This document shows positions 7,964 through 15,305 of a stretch of 45,485 nt of DNA, one piece after another. A program made the translations under genes and the position numbers. Within the stretch, counting starts at the first letter, position 1, and every line of letters begins with the position of its first letter. Under the pieces are notes generated by a model, which had not been told where the DNA came from, ran no database searches, and saw only the letters and a list, made by a program, of their open reading frames with translations. This DNA comes from an uncultured bacterium (GTDB taxonomy: Bacteria; Bacillota; Clostridia; Lachnospirales; Lachnospiraceae), in assembly GCA_905215775.1 (NCBI GenBank), contig CAJMRM010000017.1, positions 1-45,485 on the forward strand, given 5' to 3'.

Positions 7964-9684
7964 GACAATTCTTTTTTAAGGCGGCTGATACGGCGGTACA
8001 GGGTCCTGAGGCTGATGTGCAGCTCGTCGGCGATCCGCTTTTTTCCCTCCAGGGTATAGCCGTATTTGTCAAAGAGCTCCAGGAGCTCCTGGTCCCTGGA
8101 ATCCTGGGAGGCAGGGAAGGGGGAGACGGGCGGCAGGGAGGAGATCCGTTCCCCATGCATGGTCTCCGGCAGATCTCCCGGCATCAGGACATCGGTTTCG
8201 CAGAGGTTGGCGGCGTATTCGATCACGTTCTGGAGCTGGCGCACGTTTCCGGGCCATTCATAGTCCAGAAGAAGCTGCCGGGCCTCCGGAGAGATGGAGG
8301 ATAAGGGAGTATCCATTTTAAGCTTAAGCTTCTTAATATAGTTTTCCGAGATGGGGATGATATCGTCCCGTCTGGTACGCAGGGGAGGAAGCTTCAGATT
8401 GATCACATTGATCCGGTAGTAGAGGTCGCCGCGGAACGTTTTTTCCGCCACCATTTCCCCCAGGTCCCGGTTGGTGGCTGCGATGACCCGGATATCTAGA
8501 TGGATCTTCTTATTGGAGCCCACCCGCTCCAGCTCATATTCCTGGAGGATCCGGAGGAGCTTTGGCTGGGCAAAGAGCGGCATTTCCCCGATCTCATCTA
8601 AAAACAGGGTCCCGCCCTGGGCCATTTCGATCTTTCCGATCTTTCCGCCCTTTTTTGCTCCGGTAAAGGAGCCCTCCTCATAACCGAACAGCTCGCTCTC
8701 AAACAGGTTGTCCGGGATACTGGAGCAGTTGATGGCCACAAAGGGGTATTTGCTCCGGCGGCTCTGCTCGTGGATGGCTCTGGCGATCAGTTCTTTTCCG
8801 GTACCGGTCTCCCCGGTGATCAGCACCGGCGTGGGACTGTCGGCGATCCGCCGGATCATCCTCTGGACCTCGGAAATGGCCGGGCTGGTGCCGATGATCC
8901 CTTCAAAATAGCTGGTGTCCTTGGAAAGGGCCCGGAGCTGGTCGGAGATCCGGATATAGAAGCCGGTGATCTGGCCGCTGGTCTTGATGGCCCTGGTGGA
9001 GATCTTTGTGGCCATGCCGCCGATGGTCACGCTCTTTTCAAACAGATCGTTGCCTTCCATGATCCGCTTCACAACAGAGTTGGGAAAGATCTGCCACAGG
9101 GAGGCGGAGGTCAGCTCACAGACCTTTAAAAGATCTTCGGCCAGCTGATTATATTGAAGGATCACGCCATGGGCGTCCGTCAGGAGCACCGGCTGGTCGC
9201 AGAGCTCCATGACCGGCAGGATGCTGGCGTCCAGGTTTGCCGGCCCCTGGCCATTTGTCATGGCCTCCAGCTGGCTGCCAAGCAGGTTTGCCATTTCTGT
9301 GATGGCGTTCAGGTAAACAGTATCGTTTTCTGTGATCCGTTTCTGTCCTTCCTTAGTAAAAGAGGTAAAGGCCAGAACGCCCGCCACCTCTGTGCCCGCA
9401 TGGATGCAGCAGAGGATCTCAATGGTGGAAGGACAGTGGTCCCGGAAGCGGCAGCCGATACAGGAGGCCATTTCTCCGGGAGTATTGATAAGGATACTGC
9501 CGTTTGCGATCACCTCCTGAAGGGAAGGCGTGTGGACCGAGCGCCCTTTTTTCTTTGAGTAGGTGGGCGTACAGTAAAACAGCTGGCAGCTTCCGTCAAA
9601 AATTGCCATTTCCAGGCGGAGGGAGTTGCTGACGGCGGTGATGAACCGTTCGATGAACGGGCGAATCACTTCCAGGTTTGTCAT
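7954..9684 (-). CDS. sigma-54-dependent transcriptional activator (sensor-PAS-AAA+-Fis)
   Basis: Enhancer-binding protein of 576 residues. Residues 1-145 form a GAF-like sensor with a cysteine cluster: C75, C78, C84, C92 and C93. Residues about 155-250 look like a PAS domain. The AAA+ domain has Walker A GETGTGKE at 291-298, the sigma-54-contact loop GSFTGA at 338-343 (usual form GAFTGA), Walker B TLFLDEIG at 359-366 and the LRTRRDDI segment near 435-442. A Fis-type HTH closes the protein. The gene has its own promoter, and RpoN-type promoters flank it on both sides. It most likely activates the antiporter and the SDR/P-protein operon. The cysteines suggest redox or metal sensing, but the ligand is unknown. 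Confidence 0.95.
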   Translation of the reverse strand: MTNLEVIRPFIERFITAVSNSLRLEMAIFDGSCQLFYCTPTYSKKKGRSVHTPSLQEVIANGSILINTPGEMASCIGCRFRDHCPSTIEILCCIHAGTEVAGVLAFTSFTKEGQKRITENDTVYLNAITEMANLLGSQLEAMTNGQGPANLDASILPVMELCDQPVLLTDAHGVILQYNQLAEDLLKVCELTSASLWQIFPNSVVKRIMEGNDLFEKSVTIGGMATKISTRAIKTSGQITGFYIRISDQLRALSKDTSYFEGIIGTSPAISEVQRMIRRIADSPTPVLITGETGTGKELIARAIHEQSRRSKYPFVAINCSSIPDNLFESELFGYEEGSFTGAKKGGKIGKIEMAQGGTLFLDEIGEMPLFAQPKLLRILQEYELERVGSNKKIHLDIRVIAATNRDLGEMVAEKTFRGDLYYRINVINLKLPPLRTRRDDIIPISENYIKKLKLKMDTPLSSISPEARQLLLDYEWPGNVRQLQNVIEYAANLCETDVLMPGDLPETMHGERISSLPPVSPFPASQDSRDQELLELFDKYGYTLEGKKRIADELHISLRTLYRRISRLKKELSKN

Positions 9685-9740
9685 GGAACAGTCTCCTTTC
9701 TCAAAGGCCAGTGAAGGAATTCAGTCGAAAGTTTTCATAA

Positions 9741-9769
9741 ATTATACCATGAAGTCCAGGAAAAGACAA
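9741..9769 (-). promoter_or_regulatory. sigma-A-type promoter for the activator gene
   Basis: Leftward, TTGTCT at 9769-9764, 17-base spacer, TATAAT at 9746-9741. The start codon at 9684 is preceded by AAAGGAGA. The TGRCA array begins eight bases upstream of the -35, so autoregulation is possible. Confidence 0.65.
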
Positions 9770-9776
9770 ATACAAA

Positions 9777-9828
9777 TGGCACAAATGGCACAAATTGACA
9801 TCACATGACACAATAGTGACAGATGACA
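9777..9828. promoter_or_regulatory. candidate upstream activator site, TGRCA array
   Basis: TGGCA at 9777 and 9786, then TGACA at 9796, 9806, 9817 and 9824. Steps of 9, 10, 10, 11 and 7 bases place most copies on one face of the helix. The array is 146-197 bases upstream of the -24 GG of the SDR operon, the usual range for enhancer-binding proteins. The matching TGACA array at 7874-7897 has the same relation to the antiporter promoter. Confidence 0.55.
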
Positions 9829-9972
9829 CGGGAGAGACGCGGAGACATGGCAATTTTCTTTGTGGCAATGACAGACAGAGACAGGATGGCAAACGGGAGG
9901 GATAGAAAAAATCCCTGTAAATGCAAGGGTCTATTGAGAAAATAAATAAAACGGGCGGAATTCTGGAAAAGT

Positions 9973-9988
9973 TGGCATAGGAATTGCT
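9973..9988 (+). promoter_or_regulatory. sigma-54 (-24/-12) promoter for the SDR/P-protein operon
   Basis: TTGGCATAGGAATTGCTT: GG at 9974-9975 and GC at 9986-9987 with exactly ten bases between, and both half-sites (TTGGCA, TTGCTT) match RpoN consensus. The start would be near 9999. Confidence 0.87.
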
Positions 9989-10109
9989 TTTTAATAGGGC
10001 AGTACGAAAGGTCAGTACAGTCGAAGGGTGTCCGTCCGGTCCAGACCGCCGGAAAAAGAATCGAAACTTATTGTATGATCCAAATAATCAATATTTAGGA
10101 GGAAAATGT

Positions 10110-10907
10110 ATGTTAGTTAAGAAAGATCCCTTAAATCTCACAGGAAAAGTTGCAGTCATCACCGGAGGAAGCTCTGGAATCGGTCTCGGCGTATGTGAAT
10201 TATTATCTGCTTACGGCGCAAAGATCGCTATGGTAGATATCAGCCCCAAGGGTGAGGAAAAGGCACAGGAATTAAGAGACGCAGGCCGTGACGCTGCATT
10301 CTTCCAGTGCGACGTTACCAACGAGGAGCAGGTTAAGGCCACTGTGGACGCTATCGTTGCAAAATTCGGAAAGATCGATATTTTACATAACAACGCCGGC
10401 GTTACTGTAAGAAAGAAAATGGCTGACTTATCCGAGAAGGAATGGGATTTTGTTCTGGATGTAGGTCTTAAGGGCTTATTCCTCTTCTCCAAATATGTAA
10501 TTCCGGTAATGGAAGCCAACGGCGGCGGAAGCATCGTAAACACCGGTTCCGGCTGGGGCTTAAAGGGCGGCGACCTGGCTGCCGCATACTGCGCAGTTAA
10601 GGGCGGTATCGTAAACGTAACAAGAGCTATGGCCATCGACTACGGCCCAATGAACATCCGTGTAAACAGCATCAACCCGGGCGATACCGATACTGCAATG
10701 CTTCGTGATGAGGGAAGACAGACCGGTATGGTTGAAAAGGGTGACGCCAAGATGGATGATTACCTGAAGGACTGCGGAACCAGCAGACCGCTTGCAAGAA
10801 TCGGTATGCCGGAGGATATCGCCAACGGCGTTCTGTTCCTGTGCAGCGACCTGGCAAGCTGGGTAACAGGCGCAGCCTTAGTTGTAGACGGCGGCGGAAT
10901 CGCTTAA
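10110..10907 (+). CDS. short-chain dehydrogenase/reductase (SDR)
   Basis: Classical SDR of 265 residues, using NAD(P)(H) to oxidise or reduce a hydroxyl/carbonyl. The cofactor glycine motif is TGGSSGIGLG near residues 17-26. D40 after the second strand (MVDIS) suggests NAD(H). NNAG lies near 94-97, and the active site has Ser in NTGSGWG and Y-x3-K in AYCAVKGG. INPGDTDT and the C-terminal VTGAALVVDGGG are family marks. ATG 10110 is set by AGGAGG at 10097-10102. It is the first gene of the sigma-54-driven operon, so it probably acts on the pathway's substrate or product. Database names for such sequences (glucose dehydrogenase, 3-oxoacyl-ACP reductase) should not be trusted here. Confidence 0.92.
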   Translation: MLVKKDPLNLTGKVAVITGGSSGIGLGVCELLSAYGAKIAMVDISPKGEEKAQELRDAGRDAAFFQCDVTNEEQVKATVDAIVAKFGKIDILHNNAGVTVRKKMADLSEKEWDFVLDVGLKGLFLFSKYVIPVMEANGGGSIVNTGSGWGLKGGDLAAAYCAVKGGIVNVTRAMAIDYGPMNIRVNSINPGDTDTAMLRDEGRQTGMVEKGDAKMDDYLKDCGTSRPLARIGMPEDIANGVLFLCSDLASWVTGAALVVDGGGIA

Positions 10908-10927
10908 TCGTTAAAAACGGATATCAG

Positions 10928-10953
10928 CCGGGAGCCGGTGCTCCGGTTCCCGG
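10928..10953 (+). other. intercistronic hairpin in the SDR/P-protein operon
   Basis: CCGGGAGCCGG and CCGGTTCCCGG form an 11-pair stem (one G-U) around TGCT. No T-run follows, so it is more likely an mRNA-stability or processing element than a terminator. Confidence 0.55.
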
Positions 10954-10996
10954 ATTCAAACAATTAATTTCACCATTTTTAGGAGGAAAGTGACTC

Positions 10997-12388
10997 ATGA
11001 GAGGATTTGAAAGCCATCCTTACATACCGAACTCTGTACCGGACGTCCAGGCAGAAATGCTGAAGGAAATCGGAATGAGTTCTTTAGAAGAGCTCCACAA
11101 AAACGTTCCGGAGCTGTTAAAATTAAAAGAAGAGATGAACCTGCCGGAGGCATTTGGTTCTGAGTATGAATTAAGAAGACATGTAGAGCGTCTCCTTTCC
11201 AAGGATACAGACTGCAAAAAGAACTTAAACTTCCTGGGCGCAGGCTGCTGGCAGCACTACGTTCCGGCGATCTGTGACGAGATCAACGGAAAGGGCGAGT
11301 TCTTAACCGCTTACGGCGGAGAGCCCTACAACGATGAGGGCCGTTTCCAGGCATTATTTGAGTATGAGAGCATGGTAGCTGAGCTGGTTGACATGGACGT
11401 TGTAAACGTACCGACCATGGACTGGGCACAGGCTGCCGCTACAACCGCACGTATGGCACAGCGTATCACTGGCCGCAGCACACTCCTTGTACCGGAGTAC
11501 ATGGACGCAGAGAAAAAGAAAGTAATTGAAAACTACGCAGAATGCTGCTTAAAGATGGTAAGTGTAAAATGCGACTGCATGGGCCACTTAGATCTGGAGG
11601 ACTTAAAGTCCAAGATCAATGAAGATACCATCGGCGTATACTTTGAGAACCCGGGCTATCTGGGCGTAATCGAGCCCAATGGCCAGAAAATATCTGATAT
11701 GGTACATGAAGCAGGAGGACTGAGCCTGGTTGGCGTGGATCCGATCTCTCTTGGCGTACTGGCAACACCACCCTCCTATGGTGCTGACATCGTGTGCGGA
11801 GATTTACAGCCCCTCGGAATCCACATGTATTACGGCGGAGGCCAGTCCGGCTTCATGGCGACCAGAGACGAAGAGAAATTCGTAATGGAGTTCCCGTCCC
11901 GTCTGTTTGGTCTTGCTCCCACATCCAAGCCGGGTGAGTACGGCTTCGGTGACGTAGCTTACGACAGAACTTCCTTCGGTCATCACAGAGAGCATGGTAA
12001 GGAGTATGTAGGAACCCAGTCCGCTCTCTGGGGCATCACAGCAGGCGTATACCTGGCTACCATGGGACCGCAGGGAATGGCTGAGGTTGGCAGGAAGATC
12101 ATGGCCAACGCCCAGTACGCAGTTAAGAAATTAAATGAGGTTCCGGGCGTGAAAGCCAATGCATTCGGTTCCGCATTCTTCAAAGAGTTCGTTGTTGACT
12201 TCAACGGCACAGGAAAGACCGTTGCAGACATCAACAAGGCATTACTTGAAAAGGGCATCTTCGGTGGAAAAGACCTTTCCGCAGAGTTTGCAAACCTGGG
12301 CCAGTCCGCACTTTACTGTGTAACTGAGATCCACACCAAGGAAGATATTGATACTTTAGCGGCAGCCCTCAAAGAAGTGCTCCAGTAA
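10997..12388 (+). CDS. glycine dehydrogenase (decarboxylating) subunit 1-like protein, divergent GcvPA
   Basis: 463 residues with the overall pattern of the N-terminal half of glycine-cleavage P-protein: NFLGAGCWQHYVPA (about 78-91), FEYESMVAEL (121-130), NPGYLGVIEP (218-227), VDPISLGVL and GADIVCGDLQPLGI (262-275). Motifs remembered as nearly invariant in true GcvPA are altered. PYQPE-x-SQG after TAY is replaced by GGEPYNDEG (107-115). NAS-x-YDGATA is replaced by NVPTMDWAQAA. The RREKATSNI-type segment is replaced by HREHGKEYVGTQ. The fold is clear, but the substrate may not be glycine. ATG 10997 follows AGGAGGAAAG. It pairs with the next gene as an alpha/beta complex. No gcvT, gcvH or lpd is nearby. 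Confidence 0.82.
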   Translation: MRGFESHPYIPNSVPDVQAEMLKEIGMSSLEELHKNVPELLKLKEEMNLPEAFGSEYELRRHVERLLSKDTDCKKNLNFLGAGCWQHYVPAICDEINGKGEFLTAYGGEPYNDEGRFQALFEYESMVAELVDMDVVNVPTMDWAQAAATTARMAQRITGRSTLLVPEYMDAEKKKVIENYAECCLKMVSVKCDCMGHLDLEDLKSKINEDTIGVYFENPGYLGVIEPNGQKISDMVHEAGGLSLVGVDPISLGVLATPPSYGADIVCGDLQPLGIHMYYGGGQSGFMATRDEEKFVMEFPSRLFGLAPTSKPGEYGFGDVAYDRTSFGHHREHGKEYVGTQSALWGITAGVYLATMGPQGMAEVGRKIMANAQYAVKKLNEVPGVKANAFGSAFFKEFVVDFNGTGKTVADINKALLEKGIFGGKDLSAEFANLGQSALYCVTEIHTKEDIDTLAAALKEVLQ

Positions 12389-12409
12389 GCTGCAGAAAGG
12401 AATGATATT

Positions 12410-13969
12410 GTGAAAAGAATAGACAGATCTTCTAAAGTAAGAACAGGCTTCCACCAGGCAAAATGGGACGAGCCGATCATTTATGAACTGAGCACTCCCG
12501 GCGAGCGCGGTATCCTTGTAGGACAGCCGGAGAAGGCCGTTGCAGAAGAAGTGGAAGGCGAGGCTGCGATCCCCGCAGGAATGGCAAGAAATACAAAATT
12601 AAATCTTCCGGAAATGTCTCAGGCTGCTGTTTTACGCCACTATTCCAGACTGGCACAGCAGACACTGGGCGCCGATGTAAATATCGAGATCGGCCAGGGT
12701 ACATGTACCGTTAAGTACAGCCCCAAGGTAAACGATCAGCTGGCAAACCTGATCCGTGAGTACCATCCGCTCCAGGATGAGAGCACTGTACAGGGTATGC
12801 TCCAGATCTTCCATGAAACAGATAAATATATGTGTGAGATCTCTGGTATGGACCGTTTCTCCTTCCAGCCCAGCGGCGGCTCCCAGGGTATCATGACCAT
12901 GGCTTCCCTGATCCGCGCTTACTTCAAGGATAAAGGCGAGGACCGTGACGAGATCATCACGACCATTTACTCCCATCCGTCCGATGCAGCAGCTCCTCAC
13001 GTTGCAGGCTTTAAGATCATCTTCTTACAGCCGGATCCCAAGACCGGTGTGCCGGATCTTGAGCAGTTAAAGGCAGTTGCTGGTCCGAAGACAGCTGGAT
13101 ACATCGTTGCAAACCCGGAGGATACCGGCGTTTACAACAGCCATGTAAAAGAATTCGTGGATTACATCCACTCCATCGGCGGCCTCTGCGCATATGACCA
13201 GGCAAACGCCAACGGCCTTCTGGGCGTTACAAGAGCCAGAGACGCAGGCTTTGATATGTGCTTCTTCAACCTGCACAAGACCTTCTCCACACCTCACGGC
13301 TGCGGCGGCCCGGCCTGCGGCGCTACCGGCGTACAGAAGGATCTGGTGAAGTATCTTCCGTCTCCGCTTGTGGGCTTTGACGGCCAGAAATACTTCTTCG
13401 ATTATGAGACAGCCAGCAACGCATGTGCAGTTGGCAAGGTAAGAGAGTGGTACGGCGTTGCCGAGGTCGTATTAAAGGCATACTGCTGGATCCGTTCCTT
13501 AGGACCTAACGGACTGTACCAGGTTGCCAAGACCGCAGTTCTCAACAACAACTACTTATTTAAGAAGTTAATGGAGCTTCCGGAGGTTTCCGCTTACTAC
13601 GAGGACGGACACAACCAGAGGATCGAGCAGGCCCGTTACTCCTTAGAGAACCTGGAGAAGGAGACCGGTATCGGCACTCTTGATATCCAGAGAAGAATGA
13701 TGGACTTCGGTATGCATTACTGGACCTCCCACCATCCGTTCTATCTGCCTGAGCCCATGACCTTAGAGCCCACAGAGACTCCGTCCAAGAAGGATATCGA
13801 CGAGTACATCGAGACCTTAAAGTATGTATTCAAAGAGGCTCATGAGGATCCCGAGACCATTAAGACCGCTCCGCACAGAAGCGTTACCCACCAGGTTGAC
13901 GAGTCTGAGATGGACGATCCGGCAAAGTGGGTTCTGAGCTGGAAGACTTACTTAAAGAAGTGCGAATAA
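12410..13969 (+). CDS. glycine dehydrogenase (decarboxylating) subunit 2-like protein, divergent GcvPB
   Basis: 519 residues matching the PLP-binding half of P-protein; usual GcvPB is somewhat shorter. The Schiff-base lysine is K290 in FNLHKTFSTPHG, and AYDQANANGLLG (261-272) gives the PLP-ring aspartate. Several active-site motifs differ from canonical GcvPB. The SAHG-x-NPA loop is replaced by YSHPSDAAAP (187-196). QP-x-GAHGE is replaced by QPSGGSQG (153-160). The glycine loop GGGGPG-x-GP is replaced by GCGGPACGAT (297-306). A PLP-dependent decarboxylase with a changed substrate pocket is the simplest reading. Start is GTG 12410 after GAAAGGAATG. Its stop overlaps the next start by one base. 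Confidence 0.82.
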   Translation: MKRIDRSSKVRTGFHQAKWDEPIIYELSTPGERGILVGQPEKAVAEEVEGEAAIPAGMARNTKLNLPEMSQAAVLRHYSRLAQQTLGADVNIEIGQGTCTVKYSPKVNDQLANLIREYHPLQDESTVQGMLQIFHETDKYMCEISGMDRFSFQPSGGSQGIMTMASLIRAYFKDKGEDRDEIITTIYSHPSDAAAPHVAGFKIIFLQPDPKTGVPDLEQLKAVAGPKTAGYIVANPEDTGVYNSHVKEFVDYIHSIGGLCAYDQANANGLLGVTRARDAGFDMCFFNLHKTFSTPHGCGGPACGATGVQKDLVKYLPSPLVGFDGQKYFFDYETASNACAVGKVREWYGVAEVVLKAYCWIRSLGPNGLYQVAKTAVLNNNYLFKKLMELPEVSAYYEDGHNQRIEQARYSLENLEKETGIGTLDIQRRMMDFGMHYWTSHHPFYLPEPMTLEPTETPSKKDIDEYIETLKYVFKEAHEDPETIKTAPHRSVTHQVDESEMDDPAKWVLSWKTYLKKCE

Positions 13970-15144
13970 TGAAAAAATTAGGATTGATCATAAATCCGAT
14001 CGCCGGAATGGGCGGAAGTGTCGGATTGAAAGGTACTGACAACACCGCGGCGGAAGCTTTTCGCCGCGGTGCTGTTCCAAGGGCCGGTGATCGGGCGAAG
14101 GCTGCCCTTTCGGAGCTCCTGCCGGTGAAGGAGGAGATCCTTGTATACACATGCCCGGGAGCCATGGGCGGAGATACAGCAAAAGAAATGGGATTTCAGA
14201 CGGTGCTGCGGCTGGGTACGGCTGCCGCTGGGACCGGAATGGAGTCTGACAGTGCTTCAATGGATGCGGGAGCGCTGCCGGAGTCGCTTTCCGCCACGTC
14301 GGCAGAGGACACCAGAAAGCTGGCAGAATGGTTTCTTTCGGAGCAGGTGGATCTGATCCTCTTTGCCGGAGGAGACGGTACTGCCCGGGATGTGTACCAG
14401 GCCGTGGAGCTGTCTTCTCCCTGTGTGGGGATCCCTGCCGGAGTGAAGATCCATTCTCCGGTCTATGCGAAAAATCCCAGAGCGGCAGGCCGTCTGGCGC
14501 TTTTATGGCTGTCGGGAAAGCTCTCCATGACCCAGGAGGAGGAAGTCCTGGACATCGACGAGGAGCAGTACCGGAAGGAACACATCAATACCCGTCTGTA
14601 CGGGTATTTAAGAGTTCCCAAGGAGCGGACCCTGACCCAGAACAAAAAGGCCCCGTCTCCCTTATCGGATGCGGCGGCCATGGAGTCCATTGCTTATGAA
14701 GCCATCCGACAGATGGAGCCGGATACCTATTATATCATTGGGGCCGGAACCACAACCAGGGGGATCATGGAGGTTCTGGGGCTTAAGAACACGCTGATCG
14801 GCGTGGATCTGATCCGGAATAAGGAGCTGGTGGCCAACGATCTCGGCGGCAAAGAGCTTCTTTCCTATATAAAGGGGAAGAAGACAAAGATGATCGTTAC
14901 CATCACCGGCGGCCAGGGATACCTTTTTGGACGCGGAAACCAGCAGCTGACGCCGGATGTGATCCGGGAAGTGGGAAAAGAGAATATCATCATTCTGGCC
15001 ACAAAAACAAAGCTGGCCTCCCTTTCCGGAAGCCCGCTTCTGGTGGATACCTATGATGAGGAGCTGAACCATTCCCTTTGCGGATATTATAAAGCCATCT
15101 CCGCCTACGGGGAGGCCACTGTATGTAAGGTGGCAGAGGAATAA
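13969..15144 (+). CDS. AcoX-like / ATP-NAD kinase superfamily protein
   Basis: 391 residues with the NAD-kinase/diacylglycerol-kinase-type nucleotide fold. INPIAGMGGSVGLKGTD is at residues 8-24, GGDGTARD at 134-141 and GIPAGVKIHSPVYA at 154-167. A C-terminal half contains GAGTTTRGIME and ITGGQGYLFGRGNQQ. This arrangement is that of AcoX, a protein of unknown function in acetoin operons, and of proteins labelled ATP-NAD kinase family. ATG 13969 lies in the upstream gene's stop (TAATG), so it is translationally coupled to the GcvPB-like gene. A perfect 10-base inverted repeat near its 5' end (14043-14071) is noted separately. A role in cofactor phosphorylation for this pathway is inference. Confidence 0.83.
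   Translation: MKKLGLIINPIAGMGGSVGLKGTDNTAAEAFRRGAVPRAGDRAKAALSELLPVKEEILVYTCPGAMGGDTAKEMGFQTVLRLGTAAAGTGMESDSASMDAGALPESLSATSAEDTRKLAEWFLSEQVDLILFAGGDGTARDVYQAVELSSPCVGIPAGVKIHSPVYAKNPRAAGRLALLWLSGKLSMTQEEEVLDIDEEQYRKEHINTRLYGYLRVPKERTLTQNKKAPSPLSDAAAMESIAYEAIRQMEPDTYYIIGAGTTTRGIMEVLGLKNTLIGVDLIRNKELVANDLGGKELLSYIKGKKTKMIVTITGGQGYLFGRGNQQLTPDVIREVGKENIIILATKTKLASLSGSPLLVDTYDEELNHSLCGYYKAISAYGEATVCKVAEE
14043..14071 (+). repeat. strong intragenic inverted repeat
   Basis: CACCGCGGCG and CGCCGCGGTG face each other across about nine bases inside the coding sequence of the AcoX-like gene, roughly 75 bases after its start. There is no T-run. It could slow or modulate translation, or be a chance product of Ala/Arg codons. 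Confidence 0.5.
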
Positions 15145-15147
15145 GAG

Positions 15148-15198
15148 AAAAAACCGTCTCTGCGGAGGCCCCTGGGGGCCGTCCGGGAGGCGGTTTTT
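15148..15198 (+). terminator. terminator of the SDR/P-protein operon
   Basis: AAAACCG pairs with CGGTTTT at the base and GGCCCC/GGGGCC forms the top of a long stem, followed by T-residues. It closes the sigma-54-driven operon. Confidence 0.8.
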
Positions 15199-15235
15199 GG
15201 CGTGGGGCTTTTTAGAGCGTGTCGGCATATGACGC

Positions 15236-15264
15236 TTGATATTAAGCTGGGACAGAGCTATCAT
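15236..15264 (+). promoter_or_regulatory. promoter for the YHYH-domain protein gene
   Basis: TTGATA at 15236-15241, 17-base spacer, TATCAT at 15259-15264, about 40 bases before the start codon. Confidence 0.65.
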
Positions 15265-15305
15265 AATGAGAGAAAAAGCTCTGTATATAAAAAGGAGGAC
15301 TAGAG

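Larger units (their letters stand above)
9685..10109. other. intergenic control region of the sigma-54 module
   Basis: 425 bases between the divergent activator and SDR genes. It holds the activator promoter, the TGRCA array, the rightward sigma-54 promoter and an approximately 110-base SDR leader. An open frame runs through from 9984 into the SDR gene but has no ribosome site and overlaps the promoter, so I do not call it coding. Confidence 0.7.

Noticed and set aside
9777..9794. Direct TGGCACAAA repeats as extra sigma-54 promoters
   Set aside because: No GC lies ten bases after either GG. They fit better as members of the TGRCA array.
9984..10109. N-terminal extension of the SDR dehydrogenase
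   Set aside because: The extra 42 codons overlap the -12 element of the sigma-54 promoter and precede the AGGAGG site.
10997..13969. Simple annotation as the glycine cleavage system
   Set aside because: No GcvT, GcvH or lipoamide dehydrogenase is nearby, no glycine riboswitch is visible (the leaders are too short or lack its features), and key P-protein motifs are changed.
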